A DNA stretch of 64,000 nt from Paenibacillus ginsengihumi DSM 21568 (GCF_000380965.1 NZ_KB905568.1:1-64000); one strand, 5' to 3'; positions 26,304-34,416 are shown, counted from the stretch's first letter. Notes: a model not told the origin generated them from the sequence alone. Numbers and translations: made by a program.

Positions 26304-26340
26304 TTTGTTCAATGATTAAACAAAATCATGTAATATTATA
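26304..26340 (-). promoter_or_regulatory. xylB promoter region with XylR-like operator
   Basis: On the minus strand TATAAT (26340-26335) is followed 10 bases later by the inverted repeat TTTGTT-N9-AACAAA (26324-26304), which resembles the TTTGTTT half-sites of XylR operators. A repressor here would block transcription start. Confidence 0.55.
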
Positions 26341-26584
26341 TTCGCACCGAATCCGCAAATTCCTGCCGATCCTGGCGAACGATTTTTGTCAGCAGGAATA
26401 AACGGTGCCCGCACCCGAAAAAATATGAACGATCGTGGATCGAATTGCCGGATTCCCCTTTTTCTCGAGGGCAAACAATGATATGATTAATGATAGTAAT
26501 GACCGGAAAATGGTCCCTGCAACTGCTGAGTGAATGCTAACGAGGCAATACGGTGTCTGCTGCATACTATGAGGAGGGAAGGCA

Positions 26585-26974
26585 TTGCTCAAACGAACCT
26601 TGATCGGATTGATCCGGAGCCAAGAGACGACCGGCGAGAAAGCCAAGGATCCGGCGCTGAAGACCCGCTATTACAAGATTTCTCGGGATCAAGCCTGGGA
26701 CGAGGTCGTGAACATGTTCAAAAAGTTGAGCGGTTACAAGCTGCTCCACGAGGTGAAGAATGTCGGGGAGATCGTCGTAGAGAAAAAAACGATTACCGGC
26801 CGCACCCAGGACATTACGCTGACCTTGTTCGCCATCAATCCGGTAAAAACGGCAATCGATATTTATTCGGCGTCCCGGGGGTCGCTCGGAGATCTCGGTT
26901 CCAATTACCGCACCATTCTCGATATTTACAGACATATCGACAAGAGGCTGGCTGCGCATAAGGTGAACGATTGA
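26585..26974 (+). CDS. Conserved hypothetical cytosolic protein
   Basis: 129 residues from a TTG at 26585 with GAGGAGG upstream. It starts LKRTLIGLIRSQETTG and shows an alternating beta/helix pattern (VNMFKKLSGYKLLHEVKNVG, TLTLFAINPVKTAIDIYSAS, NYRTILDIYRHIDKRL). No membrane segment or known motif is seen. The pattern resembles small proteins annotated only as cytosolic proteins in Paenibacillus. It is monocistronic between xylB (divergent) and two hairpins. Confidence 0.75.
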   Translation: MLKRTLIGLIRSQETTGEKAKDPALKTRYYKISRDQAWDEVVNMFKKLSGYKLLHEVKNVGEIVVEKKTITGRTQDITLTLFAINPVKTAIDIYSASRGSLGDLGSNYRTILDIYRHIDKRLAAHKVND

Positions 26975-26983
26975 CACAAGACC

Positions 26984-27085
26984 CGCTTGCTTTCTTGCCG
27001 GCGGGATTTTTGCTGCCTTGACAGCCCCCGATACCGGCAAACCGGCACCAGCAAGAAGATCCGGCTTGCAGGCCGGATCTTCTTG
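26984..27085. terminator. Two hairpins between the hypothetical gene and tpx
   Basis: First, CCCGC/GCGGG followed by ATTTTT (about 26984-27012), for the plus-strand gene. Second, a perfect stem AAGAAGATCCGGC / GCCGGATCTTCTT (about 27054-27083) without a long T-run, placed to end tpx from the minus strand. Confidence 0.7.
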
Positions 27086-27099
27086 TGCACGTATGCTGA

Positions 27100-27618
27100 T
27101 TAAACGAGTTTTTTCACGGCTTCGATGGCTGCTTCGTAGTTCGGATGGTCCGTCATTTCCTTCAAATATTCCGTATATTGGATCGTGTTATCGGCACCGA
27201 TCACGAAGATGGAGCGCATGAGCAGATGGAATTCCTTGATCAGCACGCCGTAGGCTTGTCCGAAGGAATGGTTCTTGTAATCGGACAGCGTAACGACTTT
27301 GTCGATGCCGGCCGCGCCGCACCAGCGGGATTGGGCGAACGGAAGATCGACGCTGATCGTCAGAACGACCACATTGTCGCCAAGCTTGGCCGCTTCCTCG
27401 TTAAAACGGCGGGTTTGCGCATCGCATACGCCGGTGTCAAGGGAAGGCACGACGCTGATCAGCTTAATTTTGCCGGCATAGTCAGCCAAAGAGGCGGTTT
27501 CCAGCAAGTTTTTGTTGACTGTGAAATCAGGCGCTTTGTCGCCTACGTTCAGCTCCGGTCCGACCAGAGTGATCGGGTTGCCTTTGAATGTTGCTGCGCC
27601 GGTACGTTCTTGTGCCAT
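27100..27618 (-). CDS. tpx: Thiol peroxidase (atypical 2-Cys peroxiredoxin)
   Basis: 172 residues from the ATG at 27618 with GGAGGCCC upstream; an in-frame extension to 27666 has no site. Peroxidatic Cys in [16 protein letters not shown], resolving Cys in [12 protein letters not shown], and the Tpx-specific [20 protein letters not shown] opening are present. It reduces hydroperoxides using thioredoxin. It is transcribed divergently from a LysR regulator gene with only 102 bases between the two start codons, which suggests regulation by that protein. Confidence 0.95.
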   Translation of the reverse strand: MAQERTGAATFKGNPITLVGPELNVGDKAPDFTVNKNLLETASLADYAGKIKLISVVPSLDTGVCDAQTRRFNEEAAKLGDNVVVLTISVDLPFAQSRWCGAAGIDKVVTLSDYKNHSFGQAYGVLIKEFHLLMRSIFVIGADNTIQYTEYLKEMTDHPNYEAAIEAVKKLV

Positions 27619-27671
27619 GTGTCCATGGGCCTCCTTCGATATGTATGGAATGATGGTCTTTCCCAATAAGT

Positions 27672-27703
27672 ATTATAAGCTTTTTAATTGGAACTTGTCC
27701 AAT
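27672..27703. promoter_or_regulatory. tpx promoter overlapping an ATTGG-N7-CCAAT inverted repeat
   Basis: Minus strand: TGGACA (27701-27696), 18-base spacer, TATAAT (27677-27672). The inverted repeat ATTGG (27687-27691) / CCAAT (27699-27703) covers the -35 and lies just upstream of the divergent LysR gene. LysR-type regulators usually bind such interrupted dyads in shared intergenic regions. Confidence 0.6.
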
Positions 27704-27720
27704 GAAAGGAAGGGTTGCCG

Positions 27721-28611
27721 GTGGAACTGAGACAGCTGCAATATTTCGTCAAGGTGGCGAGGAAACAGCATGTGACGCAGGCGGCGGAGGAGCTGCATGT
27801 CGCTCAATCGGCCGTCAGCCGGCAAATTCACCAGCTGGAAGAGGAGTTGGGCGTCGAACTGTTCGTTCAGAAGGGGAGAAATTTGCAGCTGACGCCAGTC
27901 GGCAAGCTGTTTCTGAACCGGGTTGAGGGGATTTTAACCGATCTGGAGCGGGCGGTGAACGAAATTCACGAATTTTTGCATCCGGAGGCGGGCGAGATTC
28001 GCATCGGATTTCCGCACAGTCTCGGCATTTACTTGCTGCCGACCGTCATCGCTCATTTCCGCCACGAGCACCCGAACGTGAAATTTCGCCTGCGGCAGGG
28101 CACGTACAACAGTCTGATCCGGGACGTCTGCAAGGGCGAGATCGACCTTGCCTTCATCTCCCCGTTTCCTAAAGTGCACGAGCGCGTGACGGGCGAGCTG
28201 CTGCTGCAGGAGGAGCTATATGCGATTTTGCCGCAAGGACATGTGCTTGCGGAGTATCAGACGATCCGGCTGGAGCAGCTGAAGAACGATTCGTTCGTCA
28301 TGTTCAGCGAGGAATACTCGCTTCGCTCCATCGTGCTGGAGGCGTGCGCCAAGGCCGGCTTCGTGCCGAGCATCGGCTTCGAGGGCGAGGAGACCGATAC
28401 GATCCGCAGTCTGGTCGCCGCCGGGATGGGGGTCAGCATGCTTCCCGAAATGGCGCTGACGGAGATCAGCGAGCTGCAACCGGTCAAGGTGCGGGTCATC
28501 GATCCGGTCGTGACGCGGAGCATTGGGCTCATTCATCGAACAGGGGAACGGCTGCCGCTCGTCGCCGAAGTGTTCCAGCGCTTTCTGCTCGAATTCATCC
28601 GCAAAAAATAA
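27721..28611 (+). CDS. LysR-family transcriptional regulator, GltC-like
   Basis: 296 residues from the GTG at 27721 (GGAAGGG eight bases upstream; TTG 27715 is an alternative), giving the typical LysR opening MELRQLQYFVKVARKQHVTQ. The helix-turn-helix (AAEELHVAQSAVSRQIHQLE, residues 18-37) and the effector domain (IRIGFPHSLGIYLLPTVIAHF and VAAGMGVSMLPE) resemble B. subtilis GltC, which activates glutamate synthase genes. No gltAB lies nearby; its neighbour is tpx. The resemblance therefore fixes subfamily, not target. Confidence 0.9.
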   Translation: MELRQLQYFVKVARKQHVTQAAEELHVAQSAVSRQIHQLEEELGVELFVQKGRNLQLTPVGKLFLNRVEGILTDLERAVNEIHEFLHPEAGEIRIGFPHSLGIYLLPTVIAHFRHEHPNVKFRLRQGTYNSLIRDVCKGEIDLAFISPFPKVHERVTGELLLQEELYAILPQGHVLAEYQTIRLEQLKNDSFVMFSEEYSLRSIVLEACAKAGFVPSIGFEGEETDTIRSLVAAGMGVSMLPEMALTEISELQPVKVRVIDPVVTRSIGLIHRTGERLPLVAEVFQRFLLEFIRKK

Positions 28612-28615
28612 AGCA

Positions 28616-28648
28616 ACCGTCCGACATTAGCGATCGGACGGTTGTTCG
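28616..28648 (+). terminator. Terminator after the LysR gene
   Basis: Stem CAACCGTCCGA / TCGGACGGTTG with a 9-base loop, followed by TTCGTC; it could also act for the convergent YugP gene. Confidence 0.8.
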
Positions 28649-28660
28649 TCTATACAGCGA

Positions 28661-29347
28661 TTATTCTTCTCTGCTGTTGAAAATCATAATATACTTGAGC
28701 AGCTCGAGCACGGAGATCAGCGCAGCGGCGACGTATGTCAGCGCGGCAGCGTTCAGCACCTTGGCGACGCCGCGCTCTTCGTCATTGGAGATGAAGCCTT
28801 CGGCGACCATCAGCTCGCGCGCCCGGGAGCTGGCGTTGAATTCAACCGGCAGCGTAACGACCTGGAAGGCGACCGCCGCGGAGAAGAAAATAATCCCGAG
28901 GCCGAGCAGGAAGTTGAACTGCTGGAAGATCAGGCCGGCAATAATCAGCAGCGGCGCGACGCCGGAGGTCAGGTTGACGACCGGGAACATGCGGTGGCGC
29001 ATAACCAGCATCGGATAGTGCACCTTGTGCTGAATGGCGTGCCCTACTTCGTGACAGGCGACCGATACAGCCGAAATCGAGCTTTCATAATAAACCGGCT
29101 CGGACAGCCGGACGACGCGGGCGATCGGATCGTAATGGTCCGTCAGCGCTCCGGGAATCGGCTCGACTGGCACATCGTAGAGGCCGTTGGCGTCCAGCAA
29201 CCGGCGCGCCGCTTCGTAGCCAGTCAGTCCGGATTGAACCCGGGTGTCCGACCATTTGTTGAACGTTCCCTTCACGCGGAACTGTGCCCATATGGATAGG
29301 CCGAACGCAATGAAGATCAGGATATCCATTGGCCAATAAAAAAACAT
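28661..29347 (-). CDS. YugP-type zinc metallopeptidase (PF04298)
   Basis: 228 residues. Membrane segment at residues 5-22, then a cytosolic or exposed domain with the zinc motif ACHEVGHAIQH (HExxH at about residue 96) and NASSRARELM, then membrane segments around residues 122-140, 145-165 and 205-222. This is the neutral zinc metallopeptidase family represented by B. subtilis YugP. Substrates are not known. Monocistronic, 40 bases upstream of the MerR gene's stop in the same direction. Confidence 0.9.
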   Translation of the reverse strand: MFFYWPMDILIFIAFGLSIWAQFRVKGTFNKWSDTRVQSGLTGYEAARRLLDANGLYDVPVEPIPGALTDHYDPIARVVRLSEPVYYESSISAVSVACHEVGHAIQHKVHYPMLVMRHRMFPVVNLTSGVAPLLIIAGLIFQQFNFLLGLGIIFFSAAVAFQVVTLPVEFNASSRARELMVAEGFISNDEERGVAKVLNAAALTYVAAALISVLELLKYIMIFNSREE

Positions 29348-29388
29348 CGCTTCATTCCTCCATTATCTTATTTAAAGTAGCGATTCTT

Positions 29389-29820
29389 TTATGAAAGGGG
29401 ACCTTTGCCCAACAGGAGAAGCAATGCCTCTATACAAGCGGCCGTCGGCTGGGTCAGCATCTTGTTCAAGTTCTTCAGCTGGGATGGCTTGAGCTTGTCG
29501 AGCAGCGGTCCGATCTCCTTCGCTTCCTTCTCGAGCTGACGGAGCAGCTGTTGAAGGGATGTAAGTTTATCTGCCACTATTTCATCCTTGCTGACCTTAT
29601 TCCACTGACGGAGCGCTTCCCTGATTTCCTCAAGGGTATATTTCTCCCTTTTCATATGTTCAATACGTTTGAGACGAGTCAAGGTTTCATCGCTGTACAG
29701 CCGATAATTTTTATCGGAACGTTTCTCAGGCTCGATGAGTCCCAGCTTCGTGTAGTAATCGATCGTTCTCGGGCTGACCTCCGATAATTTGGCGAGCTCG
29801 CCGATTCTGTACAACTTCAT
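29389..29820 (-). CDS. MerR-family transcriptional regulator
   Basis: 143 residues from the ATG at 29820, giving the standard opening MKLYRIGELAKLSEVSPRTI; a TTG at 29853 would add 11 residues. The winged helix-turn-helix occupies residues 1-70 (YYTKLGLIEPEKRSDKNYRLY), followed by a coiled coil at about 75-115 (SLQQLLRQLEKEAKEI) and a hydrophobic C-terminal helix ending CIEALLLLLGKGPLS with a single Cys. No cysteine cluster for metals is seen. Target unknown; it is upstream of YugP (same strand) and divergent from amt. Confidence 0.85.
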   Translation of the reverse strand: MKLYRIGELAKLSEVSPRTIDYYTKLGLIEPEKRSDKNYRLYSDETLTRLKRIEHMKREKYTLEEIREALRQWNKVSKDEIVADKLTSLQQLLRQLEKEAKEIGPLLDKLKPSQLKNLNKMLTQPTAACIEALLLLLGKGPLS

Positions 29821-30171
29821 AGCCCCATTGTTCTCACCTCTTATGTATGGCAATTACCTTATATAATAATGATACTGAATCAAAACCATACAGTCAAACG
29901 TTATGCTTTTCGTTCTCTAATTATTCACATATTGGCTTTGGGTGCCGCCGGGCGCATGGAAGCTATTTTTTGCAAATGTAAGGTTTAGGTTGTTTCATGT
30001 AAGGTTCTGTTGGCTGTGTGCAGGGGATTTACCGGTATGATGGATCGGCGAATGGTGACATTTGTTAAGTTTCATCATAACATTTACCAGTCTAATGAGG
30101 GAAAATACGAATTATGCCTGATATATGTCAGGTTATTTTTCGTTTTTGACTCTTTTTTTCGAAAAAATGTA
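29821..30171. other. AT-rich intergenic region between MerR gene and amt
   Basis: About 350 bases of markedly lower GC than the rest. On the minus strand TATTATATAAGG-like sequence near 29855-29870 can serve the MerR gene. A looser TGTTA-N10-TAACA repeat at about 30063-30082 may be a second nitrogen-control site. No coding frame is convincing. Confidence 0.45.
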
Positions 30172-30238
30172 TTGCCAAACAAAAGTGATCTGTATATAAT
30201 GACAATAAGAATTTCAAGAAATGTTAAATAAACTAACA
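30172..30238 (+). promoter_or_regulatory. amt promoter with GlnR/TnrA box
   Basis: TTGCCA (30172-30177), 17-base spacer, TATAAT (30195-30200). Downstream, TGTTA-N7-TAACA (30222-30238) exactly fits the GlnR/TnrA consensus TGTNA-N7-TNACA. Its place after the transcript start suggests repression by GlnR under nitrogen excess. Confidence 0.85.
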
Positions 30239-30259
30239 TTAAAGAGGAAGTGGTCAACC

Positions 30260-31648
30260 ATGTTAAAAAAGCTGTTATTGACGACCGGTTTGTTGTCCTT
30301 ATCGGTTCCCGCTTTAGCTTTTGCGGAAGACGGGCCGACGGCCGTGCAACTCCAAAATGCGGTTGACTCCGTCTGGGTTATGCTGGCAGCGATCCTCGTC
30401 ATCTTCATGCAGGCGGGCTTCGCGCTGCTGGAGGCCGGATCGACCCGGATGAAAAATGCAGGCCATGTTGCAGGCAAGACGGTGCTCACCTTCGGGATTT
30501 GCGCGATTGCCTTCTGGGCGTTCGGCTTCGGCCTCGCTTTCGGCGACGGCAACGGCTTTATCGGCCTGAAAGGATTTTTCGTAGACGGCTCGGAAGAACA
30601 GGCGGCAGCAGCGTACGGCGTATTGTCCGGCTCCGCGATTCCGATCGGCATCAAGTTTTTGTTCCAGCTCGCCTTCGCGGGCGTATCGCTGGCCATCGCC
30701 TTCGGCGGCTTCGCAGAACGCGCCAAGCTGTCCGTCTATCTCATCTTCGGCGTCCTGTATACTGTCGTTATTTATCCGATCGTTGCCCACTGGATTTGGG
30801 GCGGCGGCTGGCTGGGCGACCACGGCAAGCAGGACTTCGCCGGTTCGACGGTCGTTCACTTGCAAGGCGCGACGGCGGCGCTGGTCGCCACGATCATGCT
30901 GAAGCCTCGTATCGGCAAGTACAACAAAGATAAAACGCCGAATTTGATTCCCGGCCACAACCAAGTGCTGTCCGTTCTCGGTGTTATCATTCTCTGGATC
31001 GGCTGGTTTGGCTTCAACCCGGGTTCCACGCTGAGCGCTATGGGTGACGGTTTCTTCGGATACGTCGCAATGACGACGAACATGGCTGCAGCCGCGGGCG
31101 CAGTAGCGGCGCTGCTCGTCGCCTGGATGTACTTCGGCAAAGCGGATATTCCGAGCATGCTGAACGGCGTTCTCGCCGCGCTGGTTGCCATCACCGCCTC
31201 CTGCGCATTCGTCACGGTAAGAGATGCCATCATTATCGGCGCCGTAGCCGGCATCATCACCTTCTTTACGGCGCAATGGTTTGAAAGAGCAGGCGTCGAC
31301 GATCCGATCTTCGCCTTCTCGGTACACGGTATTGCCGGCGTGTGGGGGACGCTCGCCAACGGGATTTTCGCGACGCCGGGGCTGGTCGAGAAGGTTGGCG
31401 TCGGCAAGCCGGGACTCTTGTACGGCGGCGGCTTCGAGCAATTGGGCGTGCAGGCGCTAGGCATCATCACCTCCTTTGTGTTCGTAGCGGTGCTGTCCTT
31501 CGTCATCCTGTATTTGATTAAGCTGGTCGTCGGACTGCGCGTCACGGAAGAAGAGGAGATCGTCGGTCTCGACTTGTCCGAGCACGGCACTTACGGATAC
31601 CCGGAACAGATGAAAAAAGCGGCATCCGGCGGTACCGCAACCATATAA
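30260..31648 (+). CDS. amt: Ammonium transporter Amt
   Basis: 462 residues from the ATG at 30260 with AGAGGAAGTGG upstream; an in-frame ATG at 30221 has no site and lies inside the GlnR box. A signal peptide (LLLTTGLLSLSVPALAFAED) is followed by eleven membrane helices. Conserved Amt elements: FALLEAGSTRMKNAGH, the first pore His in STVVHLQGATAALVA, GFNPGSTL, and the second pore His in FSVHGIAGVWGTLANGIF. It takes up ammonium when it is scarce. Unusually for amt, no glnK (PII) gene follows; the next gene is a DUF294 nucleotidyltransferase after 230 bases of repeats. Confidence 0.95.
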   Translation: MLKKLLLTTGLLSLSVPALAFAEDGPTAVQLQNAVDSVWVMLAAILVIFMQAGFALLEAGSTRMKNAGHVAGKTVLTFGICAIAFWAFGFGLAFGDGNGFIGLKGFFVDGSEEQAAAAYGVLSGSAIPIGIKFLFQLAFAGVSLAIAFGGFAERAKLSVYLIFGVLYTVVIYPIVAHWIWGGGWLGDHGKQDFAGSTVVHLQGATAALVATIMLKPRIGKYNKDKTPNLIPGHNQVLSVLGVIILWIGWFGFNPGSTLSAMGDGFFGYVAMTTNMAAAAGAVAALLVAWMYFGKADIPSMLNGVLAALVAITASCAFVTVRDAIIIGAVAGIITFFTAQWFERAGVDDPIFAFSVHGIAGVWGTLANGIFATPGLVEKVGVGKPGLLYGGGFEQLGVQALGIITSFVFVAVLSFVILYLIKLVVGLRVTEEEEIVGLDLSEHGTYGYPEQMKKAASGGTATI

Positions 31649-31670
31649 TAAGAATATAAGATGAAGCAGC

Positions 31671-31855
31671 CACGCCGATGACGAACGAATCTCTTCGTCA
31701 CCCTGCTGTCGGCTTCGGTGCCTGAAGTCCGGTTCGTGAGATATTGCCGAATTTTTCAAGATAGACGCCTATGACGAGCGCTTCCTGTCGTCATCGGTCG
31801 TCACCTGCGGTGTTGAAAATTCAGCGTTTAGATAGCGCTGAATTTTCAAGGTAGA
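31671..31855 (+). repeat. Leader repeat family 1, copies 1a and 1b
   Basis: Two tandem units. Unit 1b (31765-31855) has ATGACGA...TCGTCAT with a second TCGTCAC, then a perfect 14-bp hairpin TTGAAAATTCAGCG (31813-31826) / CGCTGAATTTTCAA (31836-31849). Unit 1a (31671-31764) is more divergent, ending in TTTTTCAAGATAG. The second hairpin of 1b ends 32 bases before the start of the DUF294 gene. Confidence 0.85.
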
Positions 31856-31881
31856 TAGAGAGACGAAAGAAGGGGATGCTT

Positions 31882-32949
31882 ATGGAACGTCTATCGGCAG
31901 AGTGGATCGAACGGGAGCTGGCTTCGGCACGCCATTGCGGGGAGCTGAGAGCCTGGCGGGACCGGCTTGCAGAGGCGTTCCCGAAGCATCTCCTTGCGGC
32001 AGATCCGCTCGGTTGGAACCGGCGGCTGAACCGGGTTCACGATGCGCTCATTCGCCGCGCCGTCGAGCTTGCCGAACGGGCGATGAAGGAGGAAGGAAGC
32101 GGAACGGCTCCGCTTCCTTACGCTTTTGTGCTGTACGGCAGCGGCGGCCGAGGCGAACAGACGATGTGGAGCGATCAGGACAACGGTCTCATCTATGCCG
32201 ATCCGCCTGACGAGGAGACGGAGGAGCGCGCGAAACGCTATTTTGAAGCGCTGGCTGAGAAGATCGGGGCTAATCTGCTGCAGGCCGGCTATCCTCCTTG
32301 CAGCGGCGGCGTGATCTGCACGAATGTCAACTGGCGGAAAACGCTCTCTGAATATAAGGCTATGCTGCGCGAATGGCTGGACGATCCCGCATGGGAAAAT
32401 GTGAGATATTTGCTGATCGCGGCAGATATGCGAACGGTATACGGAAACGCGGAGATCGGCGCGGCCGCTTTGGACGATCTGTTCGAACGGGTTGCCGCAG
32501 ATCCGGCGATGCTTAAGTATATGCTGCATAATACGCTTTATCATAAAGTGTCGCTCGGGGTTTTCGGGCAGCTGATCAAGGAGCGGTACGGCGAAGATGC
32601 GGGAGGCGTCGATGTCAAGTACGGCGCTTATATCCCGATCGTCAACGGGCTGCGGCTGCTGGCGCTGGAAGCGGGCGTCCGCTTCACCTCGACGGAGGAG
32701 CGGATTGCGGCGCTCGTCCGCGCCGGGAAGGTCGATGAAGAGATTGGGGCGGACTGGGAGGAATCGCTGTCGATTGCGCTGAAGCTGCGCAACGAGACAC
32801 CGTATCAGGAGCAGGAAGGATATTATACGACTCGAGGCAAGCTGACGGCCGAGCAACTGACAAAAGAGCGCGTGCGCGAATTGAAGCTGTGTCTTCGCAT
32901 CGGCATTGACCTTCAGAAATATGTCAAAAAAGCGGTGCTGAAAGAATGA
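31882..32949 (+). CDS. DUF294 nucleotidyltransferase domain protein (GlnD-like)
   Basis: 355 residues from the ATG at 31882, with AAGAAGGGG six bases upstream; the ATG at 31876 is too close to that site. Nucleotidyltransferase core at residues about 85-160: FVLYGSGGRGEQTMWSDQDN with the GS and DxD-type catalytic Asp residues, as in PF03445. The C-terminal half (about 180-350) is the helical DUF294_C region (PF10335). CBS or cNMP-binding domains that usually precede this unit are absent. It is followed by a DEDDh exonuclease gene, a pairing seen in many bacteria. The transferred group and target are not known. Confidence 0.85.
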   Translation: MERLSAEWIERELASARHCGELRAWRDRLAEAFPKHLLAADPLGWNRRLNRVHDALIRRAVELAERAMKEEGSGTAPLPYAFVLYGSGGRGEQTMWSDQDNGLIYADPPDEETEERAKRYFEALAEKIGANLLQAGYPPCSGGVICTNVNWRKTLSEYKAMLREWLDDPAWENVRYLLIAADMRTVYGNAEIGAAALDDLFERVAADPAMLKYMLHNTLYHKVSLGVFGQLIKERYGEDAGGVDVKYGAYIPIVNGLRLLALEAGVRFTSTEERIAALVRAGKVDEEIGADWEESLSIALKLRNETPYQEQEGYYTTRGKLTAEQLTKERVRELKLCLRIGIDLQKYVKKAVLKE

Positions 32950-32957
32950 ATAAGTCC

Positions 32958-33088
32958 ATGAAATTTTTGTCGGCGGTTCACCGTCAATTTTTCAAAATTG
33001 AAGCTTATGACAAGCGATTTTTCCGTCATCGCTCGTCACCTGCACTACTGAAAATTCGCCGACGGGCTGCGTCGAATGATCAGGATAG
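32958..33088 (+). repeat. Leader repeat family 1, copy 2
   Basis: A partial second-hairpin module (TGAAATTTTT...AATTTTTCA, 32958-32995) is followed by a full unit: TTATGACAAGCG...CCGTCATCGCTCGTCACC, then a hairpin with arms TGA-ATTC-GACG / CGTC-GAAT-TCA (33049-33082). It ends 20 bases before the TTG start of the exonuclease gene. Confidence 0.75.
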
Positions 33089-33102
33089 GCGGTGAATAAG
33101 CA

Positions 33103-33840
33103 TTGAAGGATATGAGACCGGCCGGCCGAATGTGGCATTTGTACAAAATGGGAGGGCTCACGTCGGCGATCACGTCGATGTTCGATGTACAGAGCGCCCA
33201 GCAGATGGCATTCATTCGGTCTGTCATGAAGGAGCAGCGCAAGCAATCGCTGTACGAGGTGTCGCTGGAGAATGTGGAACTGGTCGTTTTCGATCTGGAG
33301 ACGACCGGCTTTTCGCCGTACAACGGCGATGAGATTATTTCGTTCGGTGCGGTATCGGTAATGGGCAATCGCTTACTAGAAGAGGAAACGTACTATAGTC
33401 TCGTCAATCCGAAACGGCCGATACCAAAAGAAATTACCGAATTGACCGGGATTACGAATGAGATGGCGCTTGCTGCGCCCGAGCTTATCGGAGCGCTGCG
33501 CGGCTTTCTCGAATTTGTCAAGCAACGGGTGCTTATTGCGCACGGAACGGGACACGACAAGCATTTTCTCAATTCGGCGCTGTGGCGTACCTCCAAAGTC
33601 CAGTTGACGCATCGGATGCTCGATACGATGATGATCGCCAAGTGGCTGAATCCGAGCCTGCAGCGTTACGATCTGGACACATTGCTAAATCGGTATGAAG
33701 TCGCCGTTACCCGCCGGCACCATGCCTTGGAGGACGCGCTGATGACGGCCCGCTTATGGGGGAAAATGCTGCCGGAAATATTGGAAAGAAACGTTCGCAC
33801 GCTGGGGGATCTTTACTCCCACTTAAGCCATCAGCACTGA
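33103..33840 (+). CDS. DnaQ-like DEDDh 3'-5' exonuclease
   Basis: 245 residues from a TTG at 33103 with GGCGGTG nine bases upstream. Residues about 55-220 form the exonuclease: Exo I VVFDLETTGFSPYNGDEI (Asp-x-Glu), Exo II VLIAHGTGHDKHFLN (Asp), Exo III RRHHALEDALMTARL (His and Asp four apart). The N-terminal 50 residues (MWHLYKMGGLTSAITSMF) match the extension seen in exonucleases encoded next to DUF294 proteins, which suggests the two act together. Physiological substrate unknown; PolC-type proofreading is unlikely for a stand-alone protein of this type. Confidence 0.88.
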   Translation: MKDMRPAGRMWHLYKMGGLTSAITSMFDVQSAQQMAFIRSVMKEQRKQSLYEVSLENVELVVFDLETTGFSPYNGDEIISFGAVSVMGNRLLEEETYYSLVNPKRPIPKEITELTGITNEMALAAPELIGALRGFLEFVKQRVLIAHGTGHDKHFLNSALWRTSKVQLTHRMLDTMMIAKWLNPSLQRYDLDTLLNRYEVAVTRRHHALEDALMTARLWGKMLPEILERNVRTLGDLYSHLSHQH

Positions 33841-33870
33841 ACTTGCGGCATGAGCACTGCTTGTGCCGAT

Positions 33871-34305
33871 TCATCGATAATCGATGATCGTAAACGGAAG
33901 CTCCCGAAACGTTCCGCCCTCGTAGCGAAACGCCCGCGCCCGGGGTTCGGACGGAGAGGCCAACGATACGATCCATTGGCTCGGAACGGTATGCCAGGCG
34001 GATCGCAGATCGGCCGAAGATGGGACGGCTGCGGCGAGCGGATGAGAGTGCGCGATTCCTACAAGGATGGCACCCAAAGCTTTCTCCTCGAACAGCACGG
34101 CCGTTGTTATCCGCGGGCACATGCAAAAGGCGGTGCGCGGTTCGGAGGCAACGTTCGGAATCGGCCGAAATCGCTCGATCATCCAGCCCGATTCCCCTTC
34201 GGCGCTGCCAAACAGCAGTCCGCAGCCTTCCTCAGGCGCAAGCGACTTGCAATGCTCCAGCCATTGAACGTAAGCTTCTTTGCGAATTGCCAGCCGCGGC
34301 AGCAT
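33871..34305 (-). CDS. JAMM/MPN-domain metallopeptidase (Mov34 family)
   Basis: 144 residues from the ATG at 34305 with AAAGGAGACGG upstream. JAMM signature complete: Glu in APEEGCGLLFG (residue about 26), then GIAHSHPLAAAVPSSADL (His-x-His-Pro ... Ser-x2-Asp) at about residues 83-100. It is a short prokaryotic JAB domain with no fused partner. Relatives cleave isopeptide or thiocarboxylate-linked small proteins, or C-terminal tails of ThiS/MoaD-type carriers. No such carrier is adjacent, though mobB lies 6 kb away. A repeat-type leader stands in front of it. Confidence 0.88.
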   Translation of the reverse strand: MLPRLAIRKEAYVQWLEHCKSLAPEEGCGLLFGSAEGESGWMIERFRPIPNVASEPRTAFCMCPRITTAVLFEEKALGAILVGIAHSHPLAAAVPSSADLRSAWHTVPSQWIVSLASPSEPRARAFRYEGGTFRELPFTIIDYR

Positions 34306-34321
34306 AATACCGTCTCCTTTC

Positions 34322-34416
34322 GTCTATCTTGAAAAATTGGACGGAACCCTCCGGCGAATTTTCAGGCACCGCAGGTGACGACCGATGACGACAGGAATCG
34401 CTCGTCATAGGCGTCG
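34322..34416 (-). repeat. Leader repeat family 1, copy 3
   Basis: Read on the minus strand: CCTATGACGAGCGATTCC, TCGTCAT, TCGTCACC, GCGGTGCC, then TGAAAATT...AATTTTTCAAGATAG. Almost the same sequence occurs before queC (62846-62937). It ends about 20 bases before the JAMM gene. Confidence 0.85.
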
